Positions 36,162 to 45,514 are shown, counted from the stretch's first letter. The stretch: DNA of 64,000 nucleotides from an uncultured Desulfobacter sp. (GCF_963665355.1 NZ_OY762229.1:124001-188000), one strand, 5' to 3'. Notes: a model not told the origin generated them from the sequence alone. Numbers and translations: made by a program.

Positions 36162-37889
36162 TTATTGTATATTGGTCTGCATGATCAGCTCCCTGCGGTA
36201 CAGATCAAGTATCCGTGCCTTGGAAATCATCCCGGCAAATCTGTGGTGATCCACCACCGGGATGTGATCAACATTAAAAGTTTCCATAAATTCCAGCACA
36301 TCATTGAGATCATCGTCAAAGGATGCCGTCACCATATCCGTATCCATGATCTGGTTCAGAAAAATCATGTCATAAAAGGCCGGATCCAGAGCATATCTAC
36401 GGATATTTGAAACCCGGATCATCCCCAGGTAATTACCGGTTTCATCGGATACAACCGGGTAATGGTTGCGGTCTGATTTCTTGATTTTATTGATAAATTC
36501 CCTGAAAACCATATTTTCGGACACAGTGGTGTAGTTGGTGTCTATGATTTCGTTTAAGCTTAAATCCGATAAAATTCTTGCATCTGTTCCGGGCCGCATG
36601 AACTCGCCGCGCTCAATAAGGTCTTTAAAATAAAAGGATGAGGGTTCGATAATATGGCTTAACGTTGATGAGATGGAAGAAACCAGCAGTAAACACAAAA
36701 TCGCCTCATAGCCACCGGTAATCTCTGCAATCAGAAAAATACTGCTCAGCGGGGCCTGCATGACCCCGGCCATGATACCGGCCATGCCCAAAAGGGCATA
36801 GGCACCCTCCGAGGCCACCGCAGCATTGGGGAAAACAAACATCATGGCCTTGTAAAACACCACCCCGGAAAGACTGCCGATGAGCAGACAGGGCGCAAAA
36901 ATGCCACCGGAACCGCCCCAGCCAAGGGTTATGGCCGTGGCCAATATTTTTAGAAAAAGACCGGCGAATATGAGCCCGAATGCCATGGGAAACGTGCCGC
37001 CCACCATTTCCATGATGGGATGATACCCCTCACCCAGCACCATGGGCATAAAGATCCCAATGCTGCCCACAGCGCAGCCGCCGATCAAAGCCTTAAGCCA
37101 GGGGGAGACAGGTGTGCGTTTGGCCAACGTACCGACTTTTCTTAGCATTCGTGTGAAAAACACGGATACCATGGCGGTGAACAGGGCAAGTCCGATGCCT
37201 CCCAGAATATCACCGGGAACAATACTGAAGGGGTGATGCTGGAAAAGCTCTTTTTTGGGGATAATGGCTTCACTGATCTGGGCTCCGGCCACCGCTGCAA
37301 TGGTAATGGGAATGATATTGACAAACTTCCACTCCCCGAGAATGATCTCAACGCTGAAAATAAGACCGGCCACAGGAGCATGGAAAATGGCTGCGATGGC
37401 ACCTGCCGTACCACAGCCCACCAGAGTCATACGCTGCCGGTCGTTCAGACCTAAAAATTTGGCGATATTGGATCCGATGGCAGACCCGCTCATGACAACC
37501 GGGGCCTCGGGACCTGCGGATCCGCCGCTGGCAATGGTAAAAAAACTGGATACAAGCCTGGAGTAGGTGGAACGAAACCGTAAAAGCCCTCCCCTTCGGG
37601 ATACGGCATATATGACTTCCGGCACACCATGTCCGGCACCTTCCCGCATCACCTTATCGAGAAATACAAAGGAAATCAGGGCACCGATTCCGGGAAGAAT
37701 AAAAGCCCAGGCATACTGGCGGTACGGCTGAAAAAATTCAAGGACCGTGGCCAGGGAAAGCCTCAATGCCACGGCTGCAATGCCTGCAAAAACACCGACA
37801 ACGGCACCGGCCGTCATCAGCACAAGCCGGTCATCAAAAAGAAAAAACTTTGCATAAATAATATTATAAATTTGTTTAAGCGTGCGCAT
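36162..37889 (-). CDS. ClC-family chloride channel/transporter with C-terminal CBS pair
   Basis: 575 residues. About ten hydrophobic segments span residues ~22-435. The ClC ion-path motifs are recognisable: GHGVPEV (~87), GGSAGPEAP (~118, with the gating Glu in the place of GREGP) and GGSGGIFAP (~320). Two CBS domains (~450-575; VPVVDHHRFAGMISKARI near the end) would bind adenine nucleotides and control gating. It likely moves chloride or another anion across the inner membrane, with the gating Glu suggesting possible proton exchange. It follows the HTH-EIIA gene by 19 bases and precedes the stress-protein gene. Confidence 0.92.
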   Translation of the reverse strand: MRTLKQIYNIIYAKFFLFDDRLVLMTAGAVVGVFAGIAAVALRLSLATVLEFFQPYRQYAWAFILPGIGALISFVFLDKVMREGAGHGVPEVIYAVSRRGGLLRFRSTYSRLVSSFFTIASGGSAGPEAPVVMSGSAIGSNIAKFLGLNDRQRMTLVGCGTAGAIAAIFHAPVAGLIFSVEIILGEWKFVNIIPITIAAVAGAQISEAIIPKKELFQHHPFSIVPGDILGGIGLALFTAMVSVFFTRMLRKVGTLAKRTPVSPWLKALIGGCAVGSIGIFMPMVLGEGYHPIMEMVGGTFPMAFGLIFAGLFLKILATAITLGWGGSGGIFAPCLLIGSLSGVVFYKAMMFVFPNAAVASEGAYALLGMAGIMAGVMQAPLSSIFLIAEITGGYEAILCLLLVSSISSTLSHIIEPSSFYFKDLIERGEFMRPGTDARILSDLSLNEIIDTNYTTVSENMVFREFINKIKKSDRNHYPVVSDETGNYLGMIRVSNIRRYALDPAFYDMIFLNQIMDTDMVTASFDDDLNDVLEFMETFNVDHIPVVDHHRFAGMISKARILDLYRRELIMQTNIQ

Positions 37890-37908
37890 GATGGATCCGG
37901 ATAACCAC

Positions 37909-38586
37909 TTACATCTTTTCGGCTAAATGCAGGGCATCAATTTTTTTGATTAACTCGGATTTTTCCGGGCAGGTTTGTAAAAAATCACTGAACGGCCTGT
38001 TCCGCAAACAAAAAGAAAGAGAAGAGAGCAGGTGAAGATGGTATTTTAATTCCGGAAACAGGATAAAAAACAGAATAGATACAGGCCGGTTGTCCAGTGC
38101 ATGATAATCCACGGGTTGTTTAAGAAAGCAGGCAGCGACCATGGGTTGTTCAAGGTATCCCAGGGGGGTCCTGGGGTGGGGAATGGCAACGCCGCCCCCA
38201 ACTCCTGTGGACAATGCCTCTTCCCTTTTAACAAGCTGCAGGACAAGATCGCCTTTAAAATCGTCCGGTACCGCCGTAATTCTTTCAACACATGCGGCAA
38301 TGACCGACGGCACATCCGGCCCTGTTTCAATGTCGTGATACACCCCTCCGGCATCAAGGGCAGCGGACAAAGAAATCTGGACTTTTGTATCAGATCCCTG
38401 GGCGGAACGGGGCTCCAGGTTTAGGGAAATGTGGTTTTTTGTGGCCCAATTTTTCAAATCCCTGGCATGAAAGCTGTAGGTTCTTCCCGTTTTGGACACA
38501 GGCAACTTTCCCTGGCGGATCCAGCGCTCTATGGTCGTACGGGATACCCCCAAAGACTTGCACAATTCAGATATTAGAATTTCCAT
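37909..38586 (-). CDS. HTH-PTS EIIA fusion protein (PtsN-like)
   Basis: 225 residues. An N-terminal excisionase/MerR-type helix-turn-helix (~1-50; ISELCKSLGVSRTTIERWIRQGKLPVSKTGR) is joined to a fructose/nitrogen-type EIIA domain (~75-225) with the phosphorylatable His in GGVAIPHPRTP near residue 140. EIIA-Ntr proteins regulate through their phosphorylation state; here the fused DNA-binding helix suggests direct transcriptional control or anchoring. It heads the ClC-Usp-aspartase operon. About 270 bases separate it from the preceding two-component operon, whose terminator lies at 38771-38814. Confidence 0.87.
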   Translation of the reverse strand: MEILISELCKSLGVSRTTIERWIRQGKLPVSKTGRTYSFHARDLKNWATKNHISLNLEPRSAQGSDTKVQISLSAALDAGGVYHDIETGPDVPSVIAACVERITAVPDDFKGDLVLQLVKREEALSTGVGGGVAIPHPRTPLGYLEQPMVAACFLKQPVDYHALDNRPVSILFFILFPELKYHLHLLSSLSFCLRNRPFSDFLQTCPEKSELIKKIDALHLAEKM

Positions 38587-38770
38587 CTTTTCCTGACATC
38601 GTCTGCTGTATAATAAACCTCGTTTTTAATTTCGATGATTTATATAAACCAAACCAGCCGGAATAACAACCCTGCTTGGGCGAATCGCCTATGGCTTGCC
38701 GGCAGCATAATGTCAATGGATGATACGGAATATGGTCTTATTTTGTGATTGCCCCGTCAGATCTTTTTAA

Positions 38771-38814
38771 CAAAAAAAGGGATAAAAGCAGATTGACACG
38801 CTTTTGTCCCTTTT
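38771..38814 (-). terminator. Rho-independent terminator of the TetR-SulP-two-component operon
   Basis: On the minus strand the stem AAAGGGACAAAAGC / GCTTTTATCCCTTT (14 bp with one G-T pair) and a 10-base loop are followed by TTTTGTT, 42 bases after the last gene. Confidence 0.85.
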
Positions 38815-38855
38815 CTCTGTACGGTCACAAACCGGTAAAAATTAATTCCCAGGAT

Positions 38856-39284
38856 CTACCATCCCCGGGTTTCCATAATATCCTTGATTCTCTCCTCGGC
38901 TTGTTTCTCCACCAGGATCATTTTTTTAGCCTGGGCTTTTTTGATCTTTTCAGTCAGTGTCGCCATGTCAGCCGGTTTTTCAAGCAGATCCATGGCTCCA
39001 AGCTTCATGGCCTCTATGCCTTTTTCAACCGTGGCATGTCCGGTCAAAAGGATCACCTGGAGTTCGGGTTTTTTCTTTTTCAGAATCTTTAAAGTTTCGA
39101 TACCATCCATTTCCGGCATCTGCAGATCAAGAACCACCACGTCAAAGGATTTCTCTTCAACGTTTTTCAGGCCCTCAATGGCAGAGGTCGAAGTGCTCAC
39201 CGTCATGCCCCGGTTTGTCATTCTTTCTGCCAGGGCTTCTGTAAACTCCTGTTCGTCGTCTATAATTAAAACTTTTTCACTCAT
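38856..39284 (-). CDS. Single-domain response regulator
   Basis: 142 residues. A CheY-like receiver (~1-120) has acidic residues IDDEQ, the phospho-Asp in VVLDLQMPEMDG at about residue 53, Thr in LLTGHA and Lys in LEKPAD. The C-terminal 20 residues form a charged helix and there is no output domain. It is the last gene of the SulP two-component operon, 58 bases after the degenerate kinase gene. It probably receives phosphate from a kinase of the same operon. Confidence 0.93.
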   Translation of the reverse strand: MSEKVLIIDDEQEFTEALAERMTNRGMTVSTSTSAIEGLKNVEEKSFDVVVLDLQMPEMDGIETLKILKKKKPELQVILLTGHATVEKGIEAMKLGAMDLLEKPADMATLTEKIKKAQAKKMILVEKQAEERIKDIMETRGW

Positions 39285-39342
39285 TGCCGGGGTCTCCTTT
39301 TATTAGTTGATATTAAAGAAGCTGTTGTATGTTGATCTTGTT

Positions 39343-39993
39343 TCATTTGCCAAATACCAGATCAATTTTGGTGCACTGATCATTCAATACAATTTTCGCC
39401 TGGAGCAGATCCAGGGCCTGGCCGCTTACCTCACGGTCACAACCCGATGCAAACGGCTGATCACACTGAAAGCTTAAACCGATTTGATTATTTTCATCCT
39501 GTATAGAGGATATATTGAGAACGGCACCTGATGCAAGAGTTTGTGTTGCATTTTCGAAAATTGACCAGATCAGAAACAATAAAAAGAACTGAGATCCGTT
39601 GACATGACGTTTGTCCACAGCCCGGGTGTGAATGACCTCAATGCCTTTATTGGAGATAATTCGGCCACCAAGGCCAAGGGCAAGGCCCACCGCCTCGTCC
39701 AGATCTATCGGCTGGAGTGGCTTATCCATACTGTGGGAAAAGGAACTTAGAGATTTCACGATGCCGTCAGCCCGGGATATCTGTTTTTCAATCCGTCCGA
39801 CAATCCCTGAAAAACGCTCGACATCGGGAGGAACGCCTTTCTTCTGGGCCATCATAAGATGATCGGACATCAGCCCTGCGTTTTCATTCATGATGGCCAG
39901 GCAGTTTTTTATATCATGGGATATGGATGCCCCCATCCTGCCGAAATAGGCCGGGCCGTAAAGATCGGTAATTTCCTGAACCGTGTGTTTCAA
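39343..39993 (-). CDS. Degenerate histidine kinase-like protein without ATP-lid motifs
   Basis: 216 residues. A dimerisation helix with H-box SISHDIKNCLAIMNENAG (His near 26) is followed by a HATPase-like region that keeps a weak N box (FENATQTL). The DxGxG and GxGLG motifs needed for ATP binding are absent. It may act as a phosphotransfer protein, a phosphatase or a scaffold. It starts at a TTG that overlaps the stop of the upstream receiver gene (TTGA) and has GGAGG seven bases before it. It has no membrane segments. It lies between two receivers in the operon. Confidence 0.75.
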   Translation of the reverse strand: MKHTVQEITDLYGPAYFGRMGASISHDIKNCLAIMNENAGLMSDHLMMAQKKGVPPDVERFSGIVGRIEKQISRADGIVKSLSSFSHSMDKPLQPIDLDEAVGLALGLGGRIISNKGIEVIHTRAVDKRHVNGSQFFLLFLIWSIFENATQTLASGAVLNISSIQDENNQIGLSFQCDQPFASGCDREVSGQALDLLQAKIVLNDQCTKIDLVFGK

Positions 39994-40361
39994 CTTTTTC
40001 CTCCATTAAGCATGACCTGGTTGAGTTTTTCAATCAGGCTGTCAATATCCACAGGTTTAACAAGATAAAAAGCTTCTCCGGTCTGGGAACACCCTTCATG
40101 GTAGCACTCTTCGGACCCGTGGCCGGTCATGAAAATAAACTTGAGTTCTGAAGATAGGGCCTCCATCTTCTCCTTGAGCTCAAAGCCGTTCATTTCAGGC
40201 ATCTGAACATCCAGAACCGCAATGTCATAGCTTTGTTTAGACAGCATGGCAATGGCATCACTGGGTGTGACAGCCCAGTGTGCATCAATCCCTCTATACC
40301 CAAGGCGCTCTGCCAGGGTAGAAACCAGTTCCTTCTCATCGTCGACCAGAAGTATCTGCAT
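39990..40361 (-). CDS. Single-domain response regulator
   Basis: 123 residues, all receiver. Acidic pair VDDEKE, phospho-Asp in IAVLDVQMPEMNG at about residue 51, Thr in MTGHGS and Lys in VKPVDI are in place. An unusual Cys-containing loop (EECYHEGCSQTGEAFY, ~88-103) sits between the Thr and Lys regions. It starts 3 bases after the stop of the sensor kinase gene and overlaps the next gene by 4 bases, so the kinase-receiver-degenerate kinase set is tightly coupled. Confidence 0.92.
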   Translation of the reverse strand: MQILLVDDEKELVSTLAERLGYRGIDAHWAVTPSDAIAMLSKQSYDIAVLDVQMPEMNGFELKEKMEALSSELKFIFMTGHGSEECYHEGCSQTGEAFYLVKPVDIDSLIEKLNQVMLNGGKS

Positions 40362-40364
40362 AAT

Positions 40365-42092
40365 TCACTCTTCTTTCCCTGTTGTTGTGGGCAGATATAT
40401 TATAAATGTTGTGCCCTCATTAATCTTGCTTTTTACTTCAATCCGTCCGCCCATTTCCTGGATAAGGCCGTATGTAATGGAAAGCCCTAGGCCGGTCCCC
40501 CCCTGATTGGTCTTTGTGGAGAAGAACGGTTCAAAAATATGTTTAAGATTTTCAGGTGATATACCACTGCCGCTGTCGCATATGTCAAGGCGTACAAACG
40601 ACTCCTGCACTTTTTGCGCCCTGATGGAAAGCTTTCCGTCCCTGGGCATGGCAGCAAATCCGTTATTAATTATATTTAATAGGATCTGCTGCAGTTTACC
40701 CCGGTTTCCGATGATCTGGGGAAGAGTATCGGGCACATCTATATCAATAAAGATATTTTTTAACTGGGCTTCTTTTACCAGAAAAACCAGCACCTCATCG
40801 ACAATGGTCTTAAGAATTAAAGGCACCGGAACGGTCTGGGTCTGGCGCCCGAAACTGAGTAATTGGCGTGTGATCCTGCTGCACCTCTTTACAGAAGCAA
40901 GGATAATATCAACAACCTCAAGAAGTTTGGGGTCATTTTTCAGCTCCTGCTTGAAATAGATCATATCCTTTATCAGCCCGGCCTTTTCATTGATAATGGC
41001 CAAAGGATTGTTAATCTCATGGGCCACACCTGCGGCAAGCCGTCCAATGGACGCCATTTTGTTTTCGTACTCCGCCATATGAAAATATTTGTGACGATTC
41101 TGGTCTGAAATTTTCAGACGCCGTACAAAATAACCGGTTACCGCCCATATCCATAAAAAAATAACGGATATGCTGACGCCCAAGTATTTGAGCAATGACA
41201 TCTGGCTTTCATGCCAGGGGGACATGATGACCTGTTTGGATTTTAACACAACCAGAATAAACGGCGTATTGAGTATGTTCCTGAACGCCGCGATCATCTC
41301 CTGTCCGTCTTCAAGGGTCAGAGTCATGGTATGGGTCTCATCCGTAGCCGGGGGTAAGGCAATGTAGGTTTTTTCAAGCACATTACCCAAATGGTGGGAA
41401 GGTGTCTGAAGCACACCTTTGGCATTGATCAAAAACGCATCACCATTACCCGATGTTTTAACTTCGGATAAAATCCCGGACAGCTGGTGCTCAAGGGTGG
41501 CCCGGATAATAAAATATGTATTATCCGGGGCTGTATGACGCATGGCAATGGAAATATGGGGAACGTTCCTGAACCCCAGAAACACATCACTGACAGAAGC
41601 ACCATGGGCCATGGTGTCCTCGAACCATTGCTGATCCTTGTAATTTTTGCCGGCAAGGCCATGGGGACCTGCATAGGCGATTTGAACCCCGGTGGCGTTA
41701 ATTATGCCGAGATCCGTAAACCCGCCAAAGCTTTGATGCAAAGAATTTAAAATCGTTGCCAGCTGTTCAGAATCCTGAAGCTGCTCAAAGGCGTTGGACC
41801 GGACCACGTAGCTCAATGCATTTTTACGTTCATCTAAAAAAAAGGACAGTGAACGCCAGGTGTTTGAGGCCAGGCGGGAAGCCCTGGCCTCGGCATCATT
41901 TTCCAGGGACCGGCGGGTCAGGTTGTAATCCAGGACGCCAAAAAAGATAACAGGTATAATGGCAAAGGCGGCTGTCAATACAAAGGAAAACAGCCAGACC
42001 CTTTTGTAATTAAGGAATTCGCCTTCGGCAGGCCTGGTGTCCGGGCCTGCGCCATCCGCTTTCTTTTCCGTATTCTTAGTTTCCTGAACCAT
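40365..42092 (-). CDS. Membrane sensor histidine kinase with dCache-like periplasmic domain
   Basis: 575 residues. Membrane helix 1 (~32-53) and helix 2 (~298-320) flank a periplasmic domain of about 240 residues with Cache-like features (SFGGFTDLGIINATGVQIAYAGP...WFEDTMAHGASVSDVF). The cytoplasmic part has H-box AAGVAHEINNPLAIINEKAG and a HATPase with N box (LLNIINNGFAAM), G1 (DICDSGSGISPENL) and G2 (GGTGLGLSI). It should sense a small extracellular ligand and phosphorylate receivers encoded next to it. AGGA precedes the ATG. Its gene is 30 bases downstream of the cytidylate-kinase-like/receiver fusion. Confidence 0.92.
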   Translation of the reverse strand: MVQETKNTEKKADGAGPDTRPAEGEFLNYKRVWLFSFVLTAAFAIIPVIFFGVLDYNLTRRSLENDAEARASRLASNTWRSLSFFLDERKNALSYVVRSNAFEQLQDSEQLATILNSLHQSFGGFTDLGIINATGVQIAYAGPHGLAGKNYKDQQWFEDTMAHGASVSDVFLGFRNVPHISIAMRHTAPDNTYFIIRATLEHQLSGILSEVKTSGNGDAFLINAKGVLQTPSHHLGNVLEKTYIALPPATDETHTMTLTLEDGQEMIAAFRNILNTPFILVVLKSKQVIMSPWHESQMSLLKYLGVSISVIFLWIWAVTGYFVRRLKISDQNRHKYFHMAEYENKMASIGRLAAGVAHEINNPLAIINEKAGLIKDMIYFKQELKNDPKLLEVVDIILASVKRCSRITRQLLSFGRQTQTVPVPLILKTIVDEVLVFLVKEAQLKNIFIDIDVPDTLPQIIGNRGKLQQILLNIINNGFAAMPRDGKLSIRAQKVQESFVRLDICDSGSGISPENLKHIFEPFFSTKTNQGGTGLGLSITYGLIQEMGGRIEVKSKINEGTTFIIYLPTTTGKEE

Positions 42093-42122
42093 AATGGTGA
42101 TCCTGATTCCTATACTTTCCGG

Positions 42123-43340
42123 CTATTTTTGTTTCTGCCGGATTTTTTCATTGGCAGCCTTCAAATTCCGGCTTAACTCTTCTATGTCCACAGGCTTCTG
42201 CAGATAGGCAAAGGCCCCAAGCTTGATGCAGATCTCCTTGTCAGCATCGGACCCATGGCCTGTAAGAATGATGACTTCAATGTCAGGCCTGGATGTCTTG
42301 ACTTTCTTTAGAACTTCAATACCGTCAATGCCCGGCATCTTCAAATCCAGGATCATCACATCAGGTTCATCGGCTTCCACAAGATTTAGAGCGGATTCTC
42401 CGTCATAGGCAATGGCAGAACCGACGTCACGCATCTGAAGCCTTTCGGAAAGGGTCTGAACAAATTCACGCTCGTCATCCACCAAAAGAACTTTTGACGG
42501 CACCTGGAAATCAAATCTGCGATAGATGTCTGCCTGGTAAAAACCCTTGCCGATACGGGTTTCAACCGAAGAGACCCCTTCAACCTGTTGTACTATATTT
42601 TTAAGCTCTTCTTCAAGCTTTCCCAAAAGAAGAACATTGGTATTGATGGTCAGGGTCACCAGTCCGTCCCGGGCACTGACACCAACCGCATGGCCTTCTT
42701 TGGACAGTGCGACCTCCACCCGTGCGGCCAGGCCAAAGTCCTCGGCAGCCTTTTTTGACACCTTGGTGGGCTGGATGACTTCATTTTTTAAATTTTCAAG
42801 AATCAGGGATACGGCTTCATCTTTAGTCATCTTGTCCGTGGGCAGAATCATGTCGTAAAGGGACGCATCCCAGGGATCGGTAATTTTATAAAGCGTATTG
42901 GACCATGCACTGGTTGCTTCATCGCTTTTTGATATCAGGTTCGATGCTTCTTTTTCACTTACGTTGTGTTCTTTCATGGCCTGTTCAATGCGGGAAGTCT
43001 TATCTGCAATGAGGCAGATTCTTAATGCATGGCTTATGGATGCAGGGATTAAAAGGCTTGTAAATCCTTCAATCATTATTTCATCCTGGGACATGCACTC
43101 TGCAGTGGCAAGGCGCAGGTAAGCAATGGCGCGCTCTTTTTCATGGGTAAATTTATTGAAAACCGATGTTTTCTCAAGAAAAGAGCGGGCAATTTTCTTT
43201 TCGGGCATTCCGGACTGCCGGCTGGCCGAAGCTACCAGATCTTTGTCTGTCAGCAGTTTAAAACCGCTTTGATCAATAACATCTGAAATAATTGGCGCTT
43301 TGCCGCAATATGAACCGCTGAAAAATGTCAGTATAGACAT
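42123..43340 (-). CDS. Cytidylate-kinase-like domain fused to a response-regulator receiver
   Basis: 405 residues. Residues ~1-200 resemble the cytidylate-kinase-like P-loop family (ILTFFSGSYCGKAPIISDVID at the start, then helical lid-like segments), although the P-loop is not canonical. Residues ~205-275 form a small alpha/beta region that looks like a BON domain (VEVALSKEGHAVGVSARDGLVTLTINTNV...VEGVSSVET). Residues ~285-400 are a receiver with LVDDERE, phospho-Asp in MILDLKMPGIDG, TGHGS and QKPVDI. The combination suggests phosphorylation-dependent control of a nucleotide-binding module. It lies between the SulP transporter and the sensor kinase. The enzymatic activity is unproven. Confidence 0.82.
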   Translation of the reverse strand: MSILTFFSGSYCGKAPIISDVIDQSGFKLLTDKDLVASASRQSGMPEKKIARSFLEKTSVFNKFTHEKERAIAYLRLATAECMSQDEIMIEGFTSLLIPASISHALRICLIADKTSRIEQAMKEHNVSEKEASNLISKSDEATSAWSNTLYKITDPWDASLYDMILPTDKMTKDEAVSLILENLKNEVIQPTKVSKKAAEDFGLAARVEVALSKEGHAVGVSARDGLVTLTINTNVLLLGKLEEELKNIVQQVEGVSSVETRIGKGFYQADIYRRFDFQVPSKVLLVDDEREFVQTLSERLQMRDVGSAIAYDGESALNLVEADEPDVMILDLKMPGIDGIEVLKKVKTSRPDIEVIILTGHGSDADKEICIKLGAFAYLQKPVDIEELSRNLKAANEKIRQKQK

Positions 43341-43352
43341 GGTATGTCTCCT

Positions 43353-45488
43353 TTATTTTGTTGATTGGGGCTCCAGGCAGTTGACGAGTAATGGGCACTC
43401 ATTTTCCGTGGTGTTGGCATGTGTCAGGGGGTGAACGCTTGAGAGCGCTGTTTCCATGGTGGGATAAATGTTGTGCATTCCGATTTCTTCAAGCAGATGC
43501 GTACGTGCAAGCACCTTGTAAACCGCATCATTGACCCCGCTCAACGATACGCCGTATCCGGCACTTCTCAAACGCTGAATGATCAGGGCCAAAGCTTCCT
43601 GGCCCGAGGCATCAATATCGTTGATGCCGTTACAGGCGATAATAAAGTGCTTTAGATTGGATGACGCCTGTATCCGGTCGTTGATTTCATCTTCAAGGTA
43701 ACTGGCATTGGCAAAAAACAGCGGACCTTCAAAACGGATCAGCTGGATGTGCTCACAGGTGGCAAGTGCATGTACACACGAATCTTTAAGCGCCTGGTCT
43801 TGCCCCCTGGAAAGAAGGCTGATTTTGGGGCGCATGCTTTTGTATAAAAATACGGCCAGGGACAGGCCGACCCCCATATAAATGCCGCTTTCAAGGTGAG
43901 GTGCCACAGCCAGGGTGACAATAAAGGTAATCACGGAAATCACACCGTCATACCACTGTGCATGCCAGGCATGAACAAAACCGGAAACGTTTACAAGCCC
44001 GATAACCGCCATCATGATAACCGAAGCAAGGACTGCCTGGGGCAGGTGGTAAAGCAATGGTGTAAAAAACAGCAAGGTGATGATAACCATAAGGCTTGTT
44101 ATGACACTGGAAAGACCTGAAACAGCACCGGCCTGGAGATTAACGGCACTTCTGGAAAAAGAACCGGAGACCGGATAACTTTTGCCGAAAGAGCCCAGGA
44201 TATTGGCAAGACCCTGACCGATAAGTTCCTGGTTGGGGTCAAGCCTTTGGCCTGTTTTGGCCGCCATGGCTTTGGCAATGGCAATGGCTTCCATAAAACC
44301 AAGCAGAGAGATAATAACGGCATAGGGCAAAAGCTGAAGGAATGCGGAAACGCTAAGATTGGGTATTCCTATTTTGGGAAGCCCTTTGGGAACGTCACCG
44401 ACCACCGCACCGCCGCCAGACAGTTTTAAGGCATCAGTGTTCAGCGCTTTATTGCCTATGCTGATACGGTATACCCTGTCATCTATCTTGGCATCAGGCA
44501 TTTGGCCTTCTTTGGGATAAAAAACAATACCTTTAGTATTATCTTCAACAGCGCTGAAATGCATCTCCCTAAGGCCTGTACGAATTTCAGAGGCATGATG
44601 TTTGGCCTCATCAATTCTAGTGGTAAGTTTCCTGGACTGGTATTCAAGGTCCAATTGTTCAAGTGCAGGGGCCTCCTTACTGGCCTCGATTTTGGCCGTC
44701 AGCTTTGTACGTTCGGCACTTAGTTCGGCAATGGATGCAATGGTATGGTTAAATGTCTTGATATCTTGTTGAACCTGGTCATCCATGATTTGGTTTATGG
44801 CGACCGTTTCATTATGCTCGAATCCGGTGGCCCAGGAAATGATGGTTGTGATGGCAACCGCAGCAAGTACGAAAGGAATTCTGGGATTCAGTCGTTTTAA
44901 CCCCACCATGATGGCGATGGATAAAATCCCCATGCCCAGGGTGGGCAGATGGGTGTAGTGAAAGGCACTCTCAATCACACGTATAATGGTTTCATAGTGG
45001 TGATGCGCTTTATCCACATATACGCCGAACAGCTTGGACAGCTGGGAAGTACCGATGATAATTGCCGCAGCATTGGTAAAACCGTTAACAACAGGATGGG
45101 ACAGAAAATTAACAATAAGGCCCAGGCGAAGAACGCCAAGCAGCAGCTGAAAAACACCGACCGTGAGAGCCAGGACAATTGCATAGGCAATGAAGGCTTC
45201 GCTGCCGGCTGATGCCAGGGGTTCAAGACTTGCTGCGGTCATCAGAGAGACCACGGCCACGGGACCGGTTGCCAGCTGGCGGCTGGATCCGAATAAAGAA
45301 GCAACCATGGGGGGCAGAAATGCGGCATAAAGGCCGTAGTAAGCCGGCAGACCTGCCAGCTGGGCGTAGGCCATGGACTGGGGAATAAGCACCAGGGCCA
45401 CTGTAAGCCCGGCCAAAAAATCAATTTTGAATTTGGACAGGGAGTAATCCTTGAACCACTCTATGAACGGCAGTATTTTGGTTAACAT
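43353..45488 (-). CDS. SulP-family anion transporter with STAS domain and an inserted coiled-coil segment
   Basis: About 711 residues. The SulP signature (FDFLAGLTVALVLIPQSMAYAQLAGLP, shortened here) opens a multi-helix membrane domain. A hydrophilic insert of about 130-150 residues (~220-375), rich in Glu, Lys and Ala (SIAELSAERTKL, ALEQLDLEYQSRKL), interrupts it and looks like a coiled coil plus a small beta domain. A C-terminal STAS domain (~580-690) follows. SulP proteins carry sulfate, bicarbonate or other anions by sodium or proton symport. ATG 45488 with GAAAGG upstream is preferred to GTG 45497, which would overlap the ribosome site. Co-operonic with a TetR regulator and two-component genes. 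Confidence 0.92.
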   Translation of the reverse strand: MLTKILPFIEWFKDYSLSKFKIDFLAGLTVALVLIPQSMAYAQLAGLPAYYGLYAAFLPPMVASLFGSSRQLATGPVAVVSLMTAASLEPLASAGSEAFIAYAIVLALTVGVFQLLLGVLRLGLIVNFLSHPVVNGFTNAAAIIIGTSQLSKLFGVYVDKAHHHYETIIRVIESAFHYTHLPTLGMGILSIAIMVGLKRLNPRIPFVLAAVAITTIISWATGFEHNETVAINQIMDDQVQQDIKTFNHTIASIAELSAERTKLTAKIEASKEAPALEQLDLEYQSRKLTTRIDEAKHHASEIRTGLREMHFSAVEDNTKGIVFYPKEGQMPDAKIDDRVYRISIGNKALNTDALKLSGGGAVVGDVPKGLPKIGIPNLSVSAFLQLLPYAVIISLLGFMEAIAIAKAMAAKTGQRLDPNQELIGQGLANILGSFGKSYPVSGSFSRSAVNLQAGAVSGLSSVITSLMVIITLLFFTPLLYHLPQAVLASVIMMAVIGLVNVSGFVHAWHAQWYDGVISVITFIVTLAVAPHLESGIYMGVGLSLAVFLYKSMRPKISLLSRGQDQALKDSCVHALATCEHIQLIRFEGPLFFANASYLEDEINDRIQASSNLKHFIIACNGINDIDASGQEALALIIQRLRSAGYGVSLSGVNDAVYKVLARTHLLEEIGMHNIYPTMETALSSVHPLTHANTTENECPLLVNCLEPQSTK

Positions 45489-45514
45489 GTCGAACACCTT
45501 TCTAAGTTGATTGT

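Noticed and set aside
37530-37560. Apparent loss of the ClC gating glutamate (GSAGP read against GKEGP)
   Set aside because: Correct alignment is GGSAGPEAP with GGSAGREGP, so the Glu is retained.
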